Positions 1 to 12,995 of a DNA stretch of 64,000 bases are shown here, one piece after another (the stretch's first letter is position 1; each line of letters begins with the position of its first letter). The notes under the pieces were generated by a model that had not been told where the DNA came from, searched no databases, and saw only the letters and a list, made by a program, of their open reading frames with translations. The translations under genes and the position numbers were made by a program. The DNA is taken from assembly GCA_033026295.1 (NCBI GenBank), contig CM065185.1:3472001-3536000 (forward strand). The letters are read 5' to 3'. Origin of the DNA: Channa striata (taxonomy: Eukaryota > Chordata > Actinopteri > Anabantiformes > Channidae).

Positions 1-324
1 TTCTATGTGTATGTATTTATCTGCGTATATCCCTAAATACACAGAGAAATTAAGACCATAGACAAGAAGCCAGTTTAGAATTTGGGAAAAAAAATCTAAA
101 CTGAAAAAACATTAATTTTCCTTTTTTATTATATAGTCAACATAATAATTCAGTCAGTCTATAAATACCTTCAATTGTGTGATCAACAGGTTTGTCAAAG
201 GTAGCTATGGATTTATCTAAACACTGTTTGCTCTGAAAGTACTGAAATGATATTACATGCAAATACAAACTGAGGCTTGGTCAATAGGGCGTTTGTGTGT
301 GTGTGTTTGTGTGCGAACACGTAC
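1..324. other. Intron or 3' continuation of tmbim1; no exon seen
   Basis: This stretch lies downstream (minus-strand sense) of the last tmbim1 exon in the window. It is AT-rich and has a short GT run just before the exon 3 donor. I see no further exon; the remaining membrane-spanning exons should lie beyond the left edge. Confidence 0.5.
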
Positions 325-1475
325 CTTTCTGATGAAGGCATGTCGAATGCTCAGATTGTCCCAACCGCTCCCGCTCGCAGCAAAGTCCTCACCTGTGTTA
401 TCGGTAAAGCATAACCAATAACGATAACACAAAGTGCAACAAGAAACACATCATCCTTTAACAATGATGAGTCAGTAAAATAAGGCCTCAAATTGGAAAT
501 GATACACTGGAAACAACAAAAGAAAATTGTGCCAATCTGATATCTAGAAAAAACTAAAAGGAATTTAACATTTGGGACATTCACATTAGTTCATTTTCCG
601 ACATCATGAACAGACTGTTAACTTCAGAAGCTTCATGAGTCATCATGTCAACAACAAGACTATCATTTACATTATGACATTGTTGTGTACATTATCGTTG
701 TGAAGAATTATAATGCATTTTGGACAATATTTGAACAAACAGGATAATTAATAAATAATTAAAAATTGCATTTAAAAAATAAGCACTTATAATAACTATT
801 AATTTATAGGTTTTTGTGTTCATTTGGCGTTTTTTCAATCAGGTGATGTGTGTTTTGTTTGTTCCTTGATTGTCCATGAACCATGACAGATTGTTCCTGC
901 TTACTTTACACTAAATCTCACAGCAGCAGAATCATAATCACGTTCATTTTTTTACCTTCAATTATACCAGCTCCAACTGCATGAGCCAGCAATGATTTTT
1001 GAATAATGTCATTTTAAAAATCAGAAATAAAAAGTCACTGGTAATGTTCACTCTACAAACAGAATAAAACAAGCCCACACAGAGAAACATACAAATATTA
1101 CTATTATAATAAATGTTTCATTCTCACAAAAGCATCTTGTGTCTTACCGGAGTGAAGGACATCTGATGGTATGGTGGGGGGTATGATGGGCGGCATGGGA
1201 GGCATGGGAGGCTGACTGGGGTAGCCTGCTCCTGGAGGGCCAGGAGGTTGAGGCTGGCCTGGATATGGGCCAGGAGGATAACTCGGCCCAAATCCAGGCT
1301 GGCCAGGGAACAAAGGGGCATTTAGACCTTGGGGATAAGGAGAGGGTTGGCCTGGCTGGGGACCACCGAAGGCAGGGAAGCCATAAGCAGGTGGAGGTGG
1401 GTAACTCCCGCCTTGAGGTGCATACAGGGGACCACGGGAGTCGTCGTACCCTGGAGGGTAGTCTGACCTGGACAT
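325..1475 (-). CDS. tmbim1: tmbim1, N-terminal coding exons (partial gene)
   Basis: Partial gene of the TMBIM/lifeguard family: multi-spanning membrane proteins of Golgi, endosome or ER that restrain Fas- and calcium-linked cell death. Two coding exons are visible. Exon A is 1475..1148, with its acceptor at 1480 just upstream of the ATG. It encodes 109 residues, a Pro/Gly/Tyr-rich cytosolic tail starting MSRSDYPPGYDDSRG. Exon B is 392..325 and encodes the conserved lead into the first helix, ending WDNLSIRHAFIRK. The junction is phase 1 and both donors are GTAAG/GTACG type. The proline-rich tail plus the W-D-x-x-x-I-R-x-x-F-I-R-K block is diagnostic of TMBIM1/GRINA/FAIM2. I choose TMBIM1 because CATIP, its close neighbour at human 2q35, is 12 kb away. 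The transmembrane exons are outside the window. GRINA is the main alternative. Confidence 0.82.
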
Positions 1476-1480
1476 CTCAC

Positions 1481-4400
1481 CTGTGAAAAGGGGAGGGGAA
1501 TAAAGTCCAGTCAAAGTCTGTGTAGAATTTTTTAAGTACAACAGAGGCACTGAACACGGAACCACAAACACAAATGGATCAGCACGGAAAGGACAAGGAA
1601 TCATGACAATCCCACAGAGACTGATCACACGGCTCTTTGGAGAATCTTCGCATTGTCAGCACAGTGTTTGTATGACCTGCAGCTCCACTGTTTTTTTAAC
1701 CACAGCTCTCATCCTTGTCGCTTCCAGCAACAGGAGGCAGTGGTTTCAGTGTTCTAAATAACAAGACGTGTTCTTCCTGCCCAGCTTCAAACTGCAGACA
1801 TAATAGGGAAGTAACTAAACGATGAGCATAGTGGAACATTTAGCTGGTTAATGTGGCTCTTCAGACTCATAAGTCATACGGTGAGTTTATTTTAACAACA
1901 TCTGTAGCAACTGATTGGTTTAGACCCCACCAACCACACAGATTTCCCCCATCATTTAAAAGCTGTCTCTGAAGCAGTTTATGTGAAATCTGCATTATTT
2001 CATATTATTAATGCAGTCACAATGCTGATTCTTTACACTCCATCTTTACCACACTAATAACTGCCACTGGGGACATAATCACTACAGTATTAGCACTTCT
2101 ACGAAGTGAAGTCAGATTCTAAATGGGGAAGGTGATCAACCTGCTGCTGACAAATTACACTTCAGCGGGATGTTTCGGAGCAGTGGGATTGTGTCTAAGT
2201 TTTCCAACAAAGTAATTTTGAGCCCAACAAAGCTGGAAGCACCTAGTTTAAGGCCAACATAGTTATTTAGCTGGGAATAAAACAGTTTACAGTTGCGTTT
2301 CTGTAAAACTTCATCAAAGGTGTTGTCCCTGCTTAAAGCAAATTTTCAACATCCTGCTTTGCTCTTATCTGGCCCTAAACAAATTTGCACTAGCACTAGT
2401 CAGTAGATGAATTATCTTAATGCCTTTAACTAATCCCCACAAATTGATTTAAATGATACCGAGTTTAGAAACCTGTCTACAGAATCATGAAAAAAAAAAC
2501 TGACTGGATTAAGGTTTAAACACTGGGTAGGCATTTTAACAATCCCACTTGGGCCTGAGGATCCATTTGAGGTTGTATCAGGTTAAAGAGAACATATGGT
2601 TCCGCTTAGCTATGAGGTTTGCAAAAGCCGCTACAGACTCAGGACCCACCACATGAATTTCTGAGGGAAATTTCAAATAAACGTTAATAAACCACAAGTG
2701 TACGCGAACACACACATGCGCACACACACACTGTTCAATATGTCCCTTCTATTCTGTGCTCCTGCAATAAGGATTATAACAATGTTGCAATTCTTATACA
2801 GGATGCTGTGAGGAGTTCACAAATCAATATTACAATAAGTCACACTACAATAAGTCATTATAGTCAATACACGAAGCTGTGTTTCTTGGCATGTTTGTGT
2901 TCGTTCAGGCTCTTAGAAAATTTAAAATGTTCTTGGAGCTTTTTTTTCACTGGGACTTTTAGGGGAATATGCTCAGTGAAGGAATTCCAAAGCTGGCTCC
3001 ACCTTGTGCTGCCATTACATCACAACACAAGCACCAAGCAACGGGACAGAAAACACTAAATGGAAAAAACGCTTCAGAGTGTCTGCAGCCAACAGTCACA
3101 AAACAAATCACTACTTGGTCACTGAATCACAGTTGGGAGACAGTGTTTAAATAGGAGGCGTGTAACTCTGCAAGTTAACTTTTAAAAAAGTCACAAAGCT
3201 CGACTGATGAGTTCATGTCCATATCTTTCCTCATCATCACAACAGCATTGCCACTAAAACCAAATCATCATGTGGTTCTGAGTCAGCTTCCCCTACCACC
3301 ATGTAGAGAGACACATGAAATATGATTTCAACAACATAAAAGTAGAAACCAAAAATAAAAAAGAAAAGAAAAACACAAGTGCTAAAGTAAAAGCAATGCT
3401 AAGGCAGTACAGAGTGTTATACCTCTAGCAAACTTCTGATATAATAATTTGATTAGTTAACAGTAAATACACCTACGGTATATTATGACATCAAGATTCC
3501 AGGCATAAAAATGTACTGAATTATCCTCCGGCTTTCACACTTGTAACATTAATACCTTGTTAATTTCATTTATTTATTTAAAAATTATGTTGTTCCTAAC
3601 TGATTTTAAAAATGCCACATACATTTCTTAACTCAATTCTCGGCACTAGTTCAGATTTGTTCTAAAGCCTGTCTGCCTTTGCGTATGTTAACATTTTCTT
3701 CTAGCTAGATAAGAAAACATCTTGCTTTGCATAGTCATATTTTTAAATCTTTGAAAGTGATACTTACACATTTTAAAAATAAACCATCTGGGAATAAATT
3801 GGTACATCAACCAATTTAAATCTCACAAACTATCAATAAATTCCAGACGTACAGCTTTGATTGTTTTGGTCTTTGTTTTCTGTGCCAGTATTCAATTATT
3901 TGCACCGGGACGTTTCTGTAATAATTTTTTTCACGCTCATATAGCATAACACAAACAACAGTTACCCAAAGGTTTAGTTCTTTACACGGTAGAGTGGGAC
4001 AATAACTGACCTGGATCCAAGAAATGCACTTCCTCTGTCATGTGACGCCTATCATGTGGGTGGACAAAACAACAAAATACCTTACGAGACACTAACAAGA
4101 AGAACTGGTTTGGCAAAGCCTATCGTTTTTGCTTCTGTTTGGCCTGTCCAACGTTTTGATTTCACTTTGTAATACTGAGACTGTTGTTGAACAAATAACA
4201 TGTAAACAAATAACATTTATTGGTGATGACGATCATTTTTCATTTATTTTACCTTCATGATGACTAGCCAGCACGGCCATTCTGCAGTGTTTTTAAAATG
4301 GCTGTTAAAATAAAACAAATGTGAGAAATATGTGTATTTTATTAAATTGTTTATTTGGTTGCTTGTTGTTTCTTGATCTGCCCACCTACACTACACTTAT

Positions 4401-5547
4401 ATTTGCTGATACTTTTCCATTACAGGAACTCATGTCCAGCAACCTTCTCTGGGGTAAAAGTCAATTTAATGGTGTTGTTTTATGCATGTCAAAGCAGGGC
4501 CAAAGCAATGCAATCTTTTTTTATTTTTATTTTTTGTGCCCCAATAGTACCTGTACCTTTAACTAGTCCCGATGGCCCCGAAAAGGAATTTAGACCTTGG
4601 TCCCTTTGGGAACAAAGGCAAATGAACTGAGTTCCTCAAAAGGTTCCTGGTCCCTGTGAAAGATTCCTTCAATGAAAACAGTTCTTTAGAGTGTGAATGC
4701 GTTCTTTAGGGATAATCCAAAACTGATTAAGAGGTTTGACTATGTCTCTTTAGGCAGGATAGTTTGACCTTAGTCTAATTCTTTTTTTCTATTACAAAAC
4801 TGTGTTTTAAGTTCACTTTTTATTCCAAAATGCGTAATTCAAATATCATCTTTTAATTTTCCAAGATGTGTCATCATACCACCTGTTTAAGTCTCGCATC
4901 AACTGCCATTTAAAGTAAGTAACATGCTGGGAGATTTCACCGGGTGTACTGGTGATGATGAACTGAATCTCTTTCAGTTGCGCCTTGTTGGCTGCAGAAA
5001 GAAACCAGGACTGTGTTGGATTAGTGGGAGTCCACCCAACGCTCAGGTCCCTCCCTGCCTGCATGTCCACACTGTCCCTCACCACAGATCAGCCATGTCA
5101 CCGGTGGACAGCAGGGATCCCTCCAGTCACTCTGCACAGGTGTGTGTGCAGGTGGTGACCAACAGGTGGACGAACTAACCCGGAGGAAAAATCCCCATCA
5201 GTGGACAACAAGTGAACGCAGACGAGGGGGAAACGGTTAAACTCCGCTGTGTCCGTGGCAGGTCCATCACAGGTGGAACCCAGTCAGTCCAACACACACT
5301 GCGGGAGACACTCGCGGAGCAGCAGGCCCAACCCCGACATCACCCATTAGACTCGGAGCGCAGTTCGCTGGCAGCTGAAATGGCTGCGCTCACACACTCC
5401 ACCCTGTCCGCCGACAGCCAAGCCTCGCCGAGTCTGTTCGGCGAACTTCAGCCTGCCAGCCACGAGTGATCACACTAAATTCACCGTGTGTGTCCGTCTC
5501 AATCTACAGCCACGGAAACACAACATCCTCAAAGTGTCTCCACTTAC
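1481..5547 (-). other. tmbim1: Long first intron of tmbim1
   Basis: About 4 kb between the proposed non-coding first exon (donor at 5548) and the first coding exon (acceptor at 1480). The sequence is AT-rich and holds no coding exon that I can support on either strand. The open frames here are short, have no family motifs, and look like chance. Confidence 0.45.
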
Positions 5548-5835
5548 CAAGTAAAAGCTCCAAGCGCCAGACAACGTGGACGCACTAACTCTCTGCGCTA
5601 CGGTCCCGCCGCCACGTCCTCTCTCCCCGCTCAAACTCTTCGGAGACCAGAGGAAACTCGAACCTGTTCGCTGGGAACTTGTTCTCGTGCAAGTCGGATC
5701 AGTGTTGAGAAGCAGCCGGAGCCAGATGTGAAACAGCAGGACAGAACATTTCCTGGAACACTGGGGAGCAGGGTGGAGTCCAGAGGAATCTATCTCACAC
5801 CCACAGGACGTGTGTGTGTGTGTGTGTGTGTGTGA
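5548..5835 (-). promoter_or_regulatory. tmbim1: Proposed tmbim1 non-coding first exon and promoter
   Basis: On the minus strand a strong donor (CTTG then GTAAGTGG) sits at 5548. It is preceded by a GC-richer block containing a GT microsatellite at 5811-5834. A suitable acceptor lies five bases before the tmbim1 ATG at 1475. This fits a 5' UTR exon, but the transcription start is not visible and no cDNA is available. Confidence 0.4.
5811..5834. repeat. (TG)12 microsatellite
   Basis: Uninterrupted TG dinucleotide run next to the proposed tmbim1 first exon. Confidence 0.95.
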
Positions 5836-6371
5836 GACTAGGCCCGCCAGGCTTAGCTGACTCATTTTAAAGGGGCATTACAACCACACACGAAACACAG
5901 CAGGTATATACATATACGCCACTGTGCACAAAGTCATAAGGCACAGTCAACTTGGTTGCAATGACAATCCATATTTATTTCTAGATCTCTTTATTAGGTT
6001 GAACCAGAAAACATAGGAAATACATACACAATATTGTAAATCCACAGAACAGGCAAACGTCAGGATTTACCGTGACCTCTATTTACAATTAAAATCTTGG
6101 GAGGAGTATGATTATTGTTGTACCAAAAGGTTTATGAAGGGCAGACTTAGTCCAACTGCTTTGTTGTGGTGTAATACTTGGATTGCAATACTAAAAAATC
6201 CAAAATTCATATGTTATACATCAAAAATAAAGTTTTCTTAGAAAGACATTTTATTTGCCATGATCTTTTTTGTTACTATGATAAACAGGCAATAGCTTCT
6301 CAGAACAACTGCAAAGATGCTGAATTTCAAATCCATCACCCAACTGGACCAGGTGAATTAAAAACACATAC

Positions 6372-9300
6372 TCAATCAATGTCATTCACATGCAGTCCTC
6401 TCACATATTTGAGGACAAGCTTCTTGGTCAGAGTGTATTTTGGCTCCGGAATTTGTTTGAAGCTATTCAGATCCTCTCGTCTGCTGACCTCTCTGTTGAC
6501 ACGTGTCAGGATAGTGAGAATATCGTCATTCACTGAGCTGCACAGAAAACATCAGAAGCACATTACAAATTCTAATCTTTCAAGTGTTGTAGGTATGTTT
6601 TATTGCTGTATTGCCTACCCTACGCATCTACCCTAACTATCTATCACATGAAAACACAGCAGACACATTTAAAAACATCAAAATCATCCATTCGGTAACT
6701 GCATGCAAAAAGCCTAAAGGCCCCTCTCACCTTTGAGCTGATTTTTGCAGTTGCATACACAGCTCCTGGATGTAGATGGAGCCTTTGGCTGTATGTCGAA
6801 AGGACTTGTACTCTGGCACAGTGGCCATGCCCAGCAGGAAGTCTGCATTCGAAGGGACTGTCTCAACAGGGACATATGCTGCGTCTTCCTCCATAGAGCT
6901 TTTTGTGGCCTCCTCTTTCTCCTGCCCTACCTTCGGGGCACACGGTATGAATCCTCTCTGATAGCCACTTCCCTGGCACGCCTGAATGAAGAACAGTTTG
7001 GGCTTCCCTGCCAAGGTGGGGGCTCTTCCACTCGTGAATGGCTGAGTCAGTTCTGTCAGGGACACCTGCTTCTCATCAGTCCCATAGACACACCCCATCT
7101 CTCCATGGGATAACACACATACCACCTAAAGTTAGAGGCAGACACACTTTTTAAGTTTGAGCTATGTAGTTTAACTTTTATATATACACATTTAGCTGGA
7201 GTTAAATATGATGATTCATCAAGGCAACTCACATATTAAGCATGTTTTTTAAAAATCTATTTTACAGGACCATTGTCAATTGTCAATATTTACTGTATGT
7301 CTGTTATTGTACACAAAGCTTAAACCAGCAGCCGACTATAGCTTAAGGTACAGCCTTTTAATGGCTGGGTCTGCATCTGTCCAGATACCTAAACAGCACC
7401 TCTAAACTTCATTGCTATTCCCTCTGTGTTTATCTGTACAAAAATGACAAAAAACTCTGGCAATACAACAAAATCAATATAATTGAAGACATCAGACTAT
7501 CCCTTTTAGGGGTGCTATATTCCTCACCAAGGCATCATGGTCCATAAAATTCAAGTTTCCCAACTCTTTCAGTGCAAATCGCATTTCTTCTGCAGTCAGG
7601 TCATTGTATACTCTCATTTCAAAGCCAAACCGAGAGAACACTGCACGCAGAGCCTCTGTGTCAAAAAAAAAGAAAAAGATTAAAGGACACTGGTCGGTTT
7701 ATTTTTACTGTACGTCACATTATACATGAAAAATATTAACTCTGAACATCTTCAATTCTGATTGGTAGCTAAATGGAAAAACGTAAAGAAGAATATATAC
7801 TCTCATCCTGCTGCGTTCCTGCTCTTTTTCTATATGACCCAGAGAAGACTTCATTGTTGATAACCACGCACAAGCCACGAGGTATATGATTCAGTGGGTA
7901 GTATTCCGCCTGCAGGGCAAAAGAACACCATCACAGACAAATTATACACTTACAAACACTTACCTTTTGAAATATTGTTTCAATGAATGAATAAAATATG
8001 TTTGTGGGAAGTTACCTCATCTTGCATTGTTACCTCATCAGTTACCTCATTAGAAGGAGAGGGGGACTGTCTGAGGAGTTCTGCATCAGAGTAAATGCTC
8101 TCTCCATCTGGAGAACAAAAACAACAGAAATGTAAATTCCTTATATGTGTACAATACAAAAGCAGCATTAAGTTGAATGTTTATAGCAGTGATGAACAGG
8201 TTCTGAAGCTTTAATGAGTATTATTCAAATATGAATAAATAGTTTTTAGGATTAATTACAAACAAAAATACAGTGAAACACACTCACAGCTGGGCTGAGT
8301 CTCAGGTATTGATTGGAAAGGTTGTGCTGGCTGATGTCCGGGGTCAACTCTCTATGGGAAGAAAACAGAGTCAATGCCAATGGACTAACTAGAAAATAAA
8401 GGAAAAGTCATTGACATATACCTGGTAATCCATAGTGACATGCTCCGGATGGGTTCCAGCTGCAAAGATAACAATCACCCATTGAGTTTACTAGCAACAA
8501 CATTTACAGTACATGTGTGTAATTAAGATGCATGTTTCATTGTGATTTTATTCATGTGTGTTATAGTATTTAAGAATTTAATAACATAACTCTTGTACCA
8601 CCTTGAAATTTGTGAGTAAAAAAAAAACAAAGATGTACGTAAAAGTCAGTTTGCATAGTTTTATTTTGATGCACAGGTCACATGACCAGATTGTTAGATC
8701 GGTGGAATTATGTGAAGAAATAATATGGATGAAAAGGAAAGACATAACATCCACAAAACAGAGGAAAGCACAGGAACTGATCTTGTTTATGTTTGTGAAC
8801 ATCGTAATGTAATTTTGCATTACGTTCCCGCAACACCAGCATGGTTGTTTCTGTTTAAGCTACATGCTAGCTTATAAACTTTAAACATGACAAGACGATG
8901 TGCAGTATATTTCAAATTCTTTCTTTTGGTTTTTACAGTGTCTGCACAGGTAAAAAAATATAAAAAGAAAAAGAAACCTTTGTATCTGCATGATGCATTG
9001 CCATTTTTTCACTGAACCAGTCTGCGTACAATGTGTGTTTGTAATTGGTGCTGATCTTACCGTCTATGTATCTCTGTACAACTGATGCCAACTGTTGATC
9101 AAACTCTTGCAGCACGTTTTGCAGCTCACTAAGGTTTGTATTTGACAGTAAACCAGTCTTTTCCATTTCTGCAAATAAATCCAGTGGTGTCTGTAAAGAA
9201 GAGAAAAGATGTTCTTATTTCTTTAGTAAAAGGTCTTATGAATGAAATATTTAAATTACTAAAAAATAAGCACGCAAAATTCTGTGTTACTTATTATTTG

Positions 9301-11117
9301 TGACTTTTCTCTCAGTGGCCATTCAACTCATCCCCCTTGTATGAAAAAGATGGTGAGTGGTCAATCTATTATTTACTTTAGTTTTTTTAACTTTATTTTA
9401 AGGTAAATTGTGTTTTAATTAAACATGTTTTATTAGGTTTTATCTATCTTATTTTGTTTTTATTTGTCGATGCAGTTTCTCCTTGGTTTGGTTGAGGTGG
9501 TTTTCCTTTCTTTTCTACTTTTCCTGTGGAGAATTTCTCTATGGGATAGTTAGAGTTCTTTGAATCTTGATTCTTTTTGTGGCTGTAGATCAAATAAGAA
9601 AATATATAAATAGCTAACTACCCACCATGCCAATCTAGCAAAGGCATGAAAAAATACCTTACATTAATAAATAAATCATAATTATATTTTAGATGGGAAG
9701 GTTGTATTGAGACGATGTATGGAGACAACCATTGTTGATCAAAGATGAGGATTGGAGGATGGAGGATTTCACCAGATGGTGATTACAACATATGATTTTA
9801 TGTGTAGCTGATATAATCAAACTACAACCCACTGAACATGAAATTACAAGAATACTGTTCAACTTAACTGTAACCAAACTTAAACAAGAGCTCATGACTA
9901 AACATATGGGATTTATTTGGCTTGTTTAATATTTCACAAACTATAATTTACAGGCATGGTGTAATACACATTTGGAAAAGCAATTTACTTTTTAGCAATT
10001 TAATATTTAGAATTTACCATTTATGAAGTTCGGGTTTATGGAGGATTTAATGTATTACCAATAAAATTGATTGATAAAGTTTCCACAATCCTTTTTGCTC
10101 ACTTCCCTGTGCTTTGGATTTTATTTTAAATGAATAAAATGGCTTTATGCTCAATAACCTATAATGTAAAAGTTTGCTTAGCATAAATTGTTAGTTGAAT
10201 AAAAATGCATTCATAGTTATATAATAGTGTTAGCAACAATAAAAAAATGTAATTATGTAGTAGATGTAAAGTATAAAGATTTAGCGTATAGGATGTATAG
10301 GTGGATGTTGTGCGTGGATTTCTGAAGTGCAGTAAAGCTAGATAGGTTTCTTCTTACATTGCTATTCTCTATGTGTTTTTTTCCCAACTTGTCGCTCAGA
10401 AGAAACTTCATTTTTTCAAAATTCTCAAGAGATATGTCTTCATATACGCGGTATAGCATCACCCTAAGAGGAGGAACAGAACATTGACAAAGAGGAAAAG
10501 CACAAATAACATAAATAAAAAATATGGAGGCATAGTTCACTAAAATTAATAAAGTCACTGTACTGTAATTGCACTGAACCATTGTCTTTTCCAGTAACCA
10601 AATATTCCCTAAAGGCTTTTACCTGTACGCTGACAGGGCTGGACTTGCATCATTTTCCACCGGTATCCCGCTGTCTGTCTCCAGGAGGCTGAGGAGATCT
10701 GCTCGACGGATAGTGCCAAGCAACTGAGAAAGGAAGTTACCATTATCAAGCAAACCTTTCTCTTCTAGTCTCAAGAACAGATCTTTTGCATCCCGAACCT
10801 GTATAAAAACACACAAGGATTTTCAAACATTTGAGAAGTGAAGTGAGGGAAACAAAGGATGTTGGCAACTGGAGAGAAACTATGCCTAGTGAATTCATAA
10901 CAAAGTACTTATGGGCTTTGAAAAACCTTATTACAGATATCACTGATCATCAGGAATCTTAGAGTGGTGGATGTATTTTATTGGTTAACATGTGTTTTGT
11001 AGTACTCACCGCCTCCAGGCGTTTCTTTTGGACAACATCACGACACAAGAAGCAAAGTTCTGCCACCTCAATGGACTCCAACTCCTCATCTATGCGGGAC
11101 AGCTTCACCCTATCCAT
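6372..11117 (-). CDS. casp8: caspase-8 (two DEDs plus protease domain)
   Basis: Initiator cysteine protease of death-receptor signalling, recruited through FADD. Eleven coding exons keep frame: 11117..11010, 10798..10623, 10463..10358, 9190..9061, 8459..8422, 8351..8288, 8107..8016, 7909..7801, 7655..7528, 7125..6731 and 6537..6372, giving 503 aa (human form about 480-496). DED1 is roughly residues 1-80 (RRADLL charge motif) and DED2 roughly 95-173 (starts YRVMLYRVYEDIS). A linker of about 65 residues precedes the protease domain. Catalytic His324 lies in LSHG and Cys367 in QACQG. The S1 arginines are kept: R249 in PRG and R427 in SFRH. The p20/p10 linker offers Asp398 (MEED) as a cleavage site. 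Oddities are Ile434 where human caspase-8 has pocket Trp420, and three in-frame tandem donors at the end of exon 7 (see findings). The start is supported by the DED1 opening MDRVKLSRIDEEL and a preceding 5' UTR. Confidence 0.93.
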
Positions 11118-11985
11118 CTCAGTCAGGTCTGGTGGCTCAGCTCACACCTTTCCACAGGTCAGGACAGTCAGAAAAGTAGAAATAAAGGAGACATCAAAAC
11201 TAGGGATAAAATAGTGAGATGATTTAATAACATAAATATCATGGAAGAGTACACAAAACAACCGACACTATACATGAAAAGCCCTCCATCGCACTACTAA
11301 AAACTAGACAGTTACATGATGTAGAAGTTCTCCACTGTGGGATTAATAAAGTTCTATCTTATTTTATCTTATCTTCTATCTTAGAGATGTCAACTAACAC
11401 TATAAGTATTCAACATCATCATCACAAATTACTATTAAATCAAAAGTGTCATATAGTGTATTATTATTATTCTGTTATTATTATCGTCCAAGAGTATATA
11501 GGTTTTACACTACACTAACAGCACCTTGTGTACACGTCCCTGTTTATATCTGAGTTCCATCATCTTGAAGTCCCGAGAGGAAACTGTAGGCTCCTAAGTT
11601 TAGATTTGTATTTGAAAGCTGATTGATAAGGTGAATTTTTAATGAAGGACGTTTTAAAAAACGTATGTTTGAGGCTATATGTCATTTCAAGTAACGCTAT
11701 CAGGTGATGCTTTGGACTTTCCGTGCTGAAATTCACATCAGCGATGTGACGGGGCGAGGCAGCTAACTCAGTTAGCTCACCCTTCACTAAACAACATGCC
11801 AACTTTTACTTCACTTCGGAAAATGAAAATTACGCGTTTAAATGATTTTACTACAACAACACTGTGTTACGTTCTCACATGACTTTATATACCACATACT
11901 GTCACACACACGTACACTGGGGTGAGCTCCCATAGAACTTTATGTGGCTGAATTCCCGTTTTCTCGGAATTCATTCACGACTTAC
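11118..11985 (-). other. casp8: casp8 5' UTR intron
   Basis: Lies between the proposed non-coding exon (donor at 11986) and the ATG exon. It contains a LINE-type 3' tail (11330-11383) and otherwise nothing I can support as a gene. Confidence 0.5.
11330..11383 (+). mobile_element. LINE 3'-tail fragment
   Basis: The sequence around CCACTGTGGGATTAATAAAG followed by TTCTATCTTATTTTATC repeats matches the 3' terminus of the larger LINE copy at 15320-15386 in this same window. It looks like a severely 5'-truncated insertion of the same family, sitting in the casp8 5' intron. Confidence 0.7.
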
Positions 11986-12162
11986 CGATGTTGACTCACT
12001 TCGTCAGTGACAACCTGCGTCCCAAAAAGAGAGGGAATGTCCGTCTGCTTTCTTTTACGAGACGTGTAACAGCGAAAACTACGTCTCTGATAACGCGATC
12101 TAACTTTTCCAGCTACTCAACAAACAGTCCCTCGAAAAGTCACTACTAACCGTTTCACTTTC
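11986..12162 (-). promoter_or_regulatory. casp8: casp8 first exon and promoter with ISRE-type motif
   Basis: On the minus strand a good donor (CATCG then GTAAGTCG) ends a non-coding exon at 11986. About 165 bases upstream of that donor, at 12152-12162, the minus strand reads GAAAGTGAAAC. This matches the GAAANNGAAA core of interferon-stimulated response elements bound by IRF/ISGF3 factors. Interferon induction of mammalian CASP8 is known; its application here is inference. No TATA box is evident. Confidence 0.5.
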
Positions 12163-12995
12163 GTCGGAAAGACAAACACGCCGGTCGCTTCCGCTTCCGC
12201 CTTGAAAATAGAGCCCATGGACACTAATTAAACTTTGAATAATATTTTTATTTAGGTTTGGCATACTCGAAAAACGCCAAGACTGATCTGCATAATTACA
12301 CTCCAGCTTTATCTATTACCTGACAAAAAACTGTTTGTTTTACAGTTACACTTTTAATTTGAGATCGGAACTACTTTAGCCAGACGAGATTGACAGTTTT
12401 TCAAAATAAAATCAAAATCCAGCCGATGTTTAAAAAAATAATTTATATCCACAACGTTTTTTGCCTATTTTAATAGACAGTTAATATACAGAACACTCAT
12501 CAATATGCACATGGGTTTGTATATCAAAACAATGTGATCTCTACACCTTTTGAGAGATTGTATGAAGGACATAAACAAACCATACACAAAAAGGAAAAAG
12601 GAAAGAAGCACAAGATGAATGACAGAAAAACACAAATATAGAAAACAAATAAGTGAGACCCTAAAAAAATAATTAAAACTGAACAACATCTGCATTTACA
12701 TTTCTTAAATAATTTTCCAAGATCTTGTAGGGCTTAACACTTTTTTACTTCTTTTCAACATCAATAGGGAGTTAGCTAAGTTATTAAGATCAGAATAAAA
12801 TATTTTAGCACCTGGTTCAATGAAATCACTCTGTATTTGTGTATTTGGAGTTTACCTAGACTGACAAATTTAACTGCATTATCTGTAGGAGGGATAAAAG
12901 TATAAAACAATGTCATTTCTTCTTTCTTCTAATATCAACAATCTTATTAAAGATAGCCCAAAATTAGCTGGTAAAAAGGGAATCAAAAGAAAAGA
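12163..12995. other. Gene-free spacer between casp8 promoter and retroelement remnants
   Basis: AT-rich sequence with no supported gene on either strand. It separates the casp8 promoter from the retroelement debris downstream of catip. Confidence 0.5.

Noticed and set aside
257..264. ATGCAAAT octamers here, at 44047-44054 and elsewhere as a shared regulatory code
   Set aside because: Several octamers are expected by chance in 64 kb of AT-rich DNA on two strands.
351..584. 77-codon minus frame ending LLRAGAVGTI near the tmbim1 exon
   Set aside because: Its end overlaps tmbim1 exon B in another frame; the correct frame gives the conserved TMBIM block.
5470..5865. 131-codon minus frame overlapping the proposed tmbim1 first exon
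   Set aside because: Composed partly of a GT microsatellite and low-complexity sequence; no family features, so treated as 5' UTR.
6178..7113. Plus-strand frames over the caspase-8 3' exons
   Set aside because: Shadows of the minus-strand protease exons, which carry QACQG and LSHG in the correct frame.
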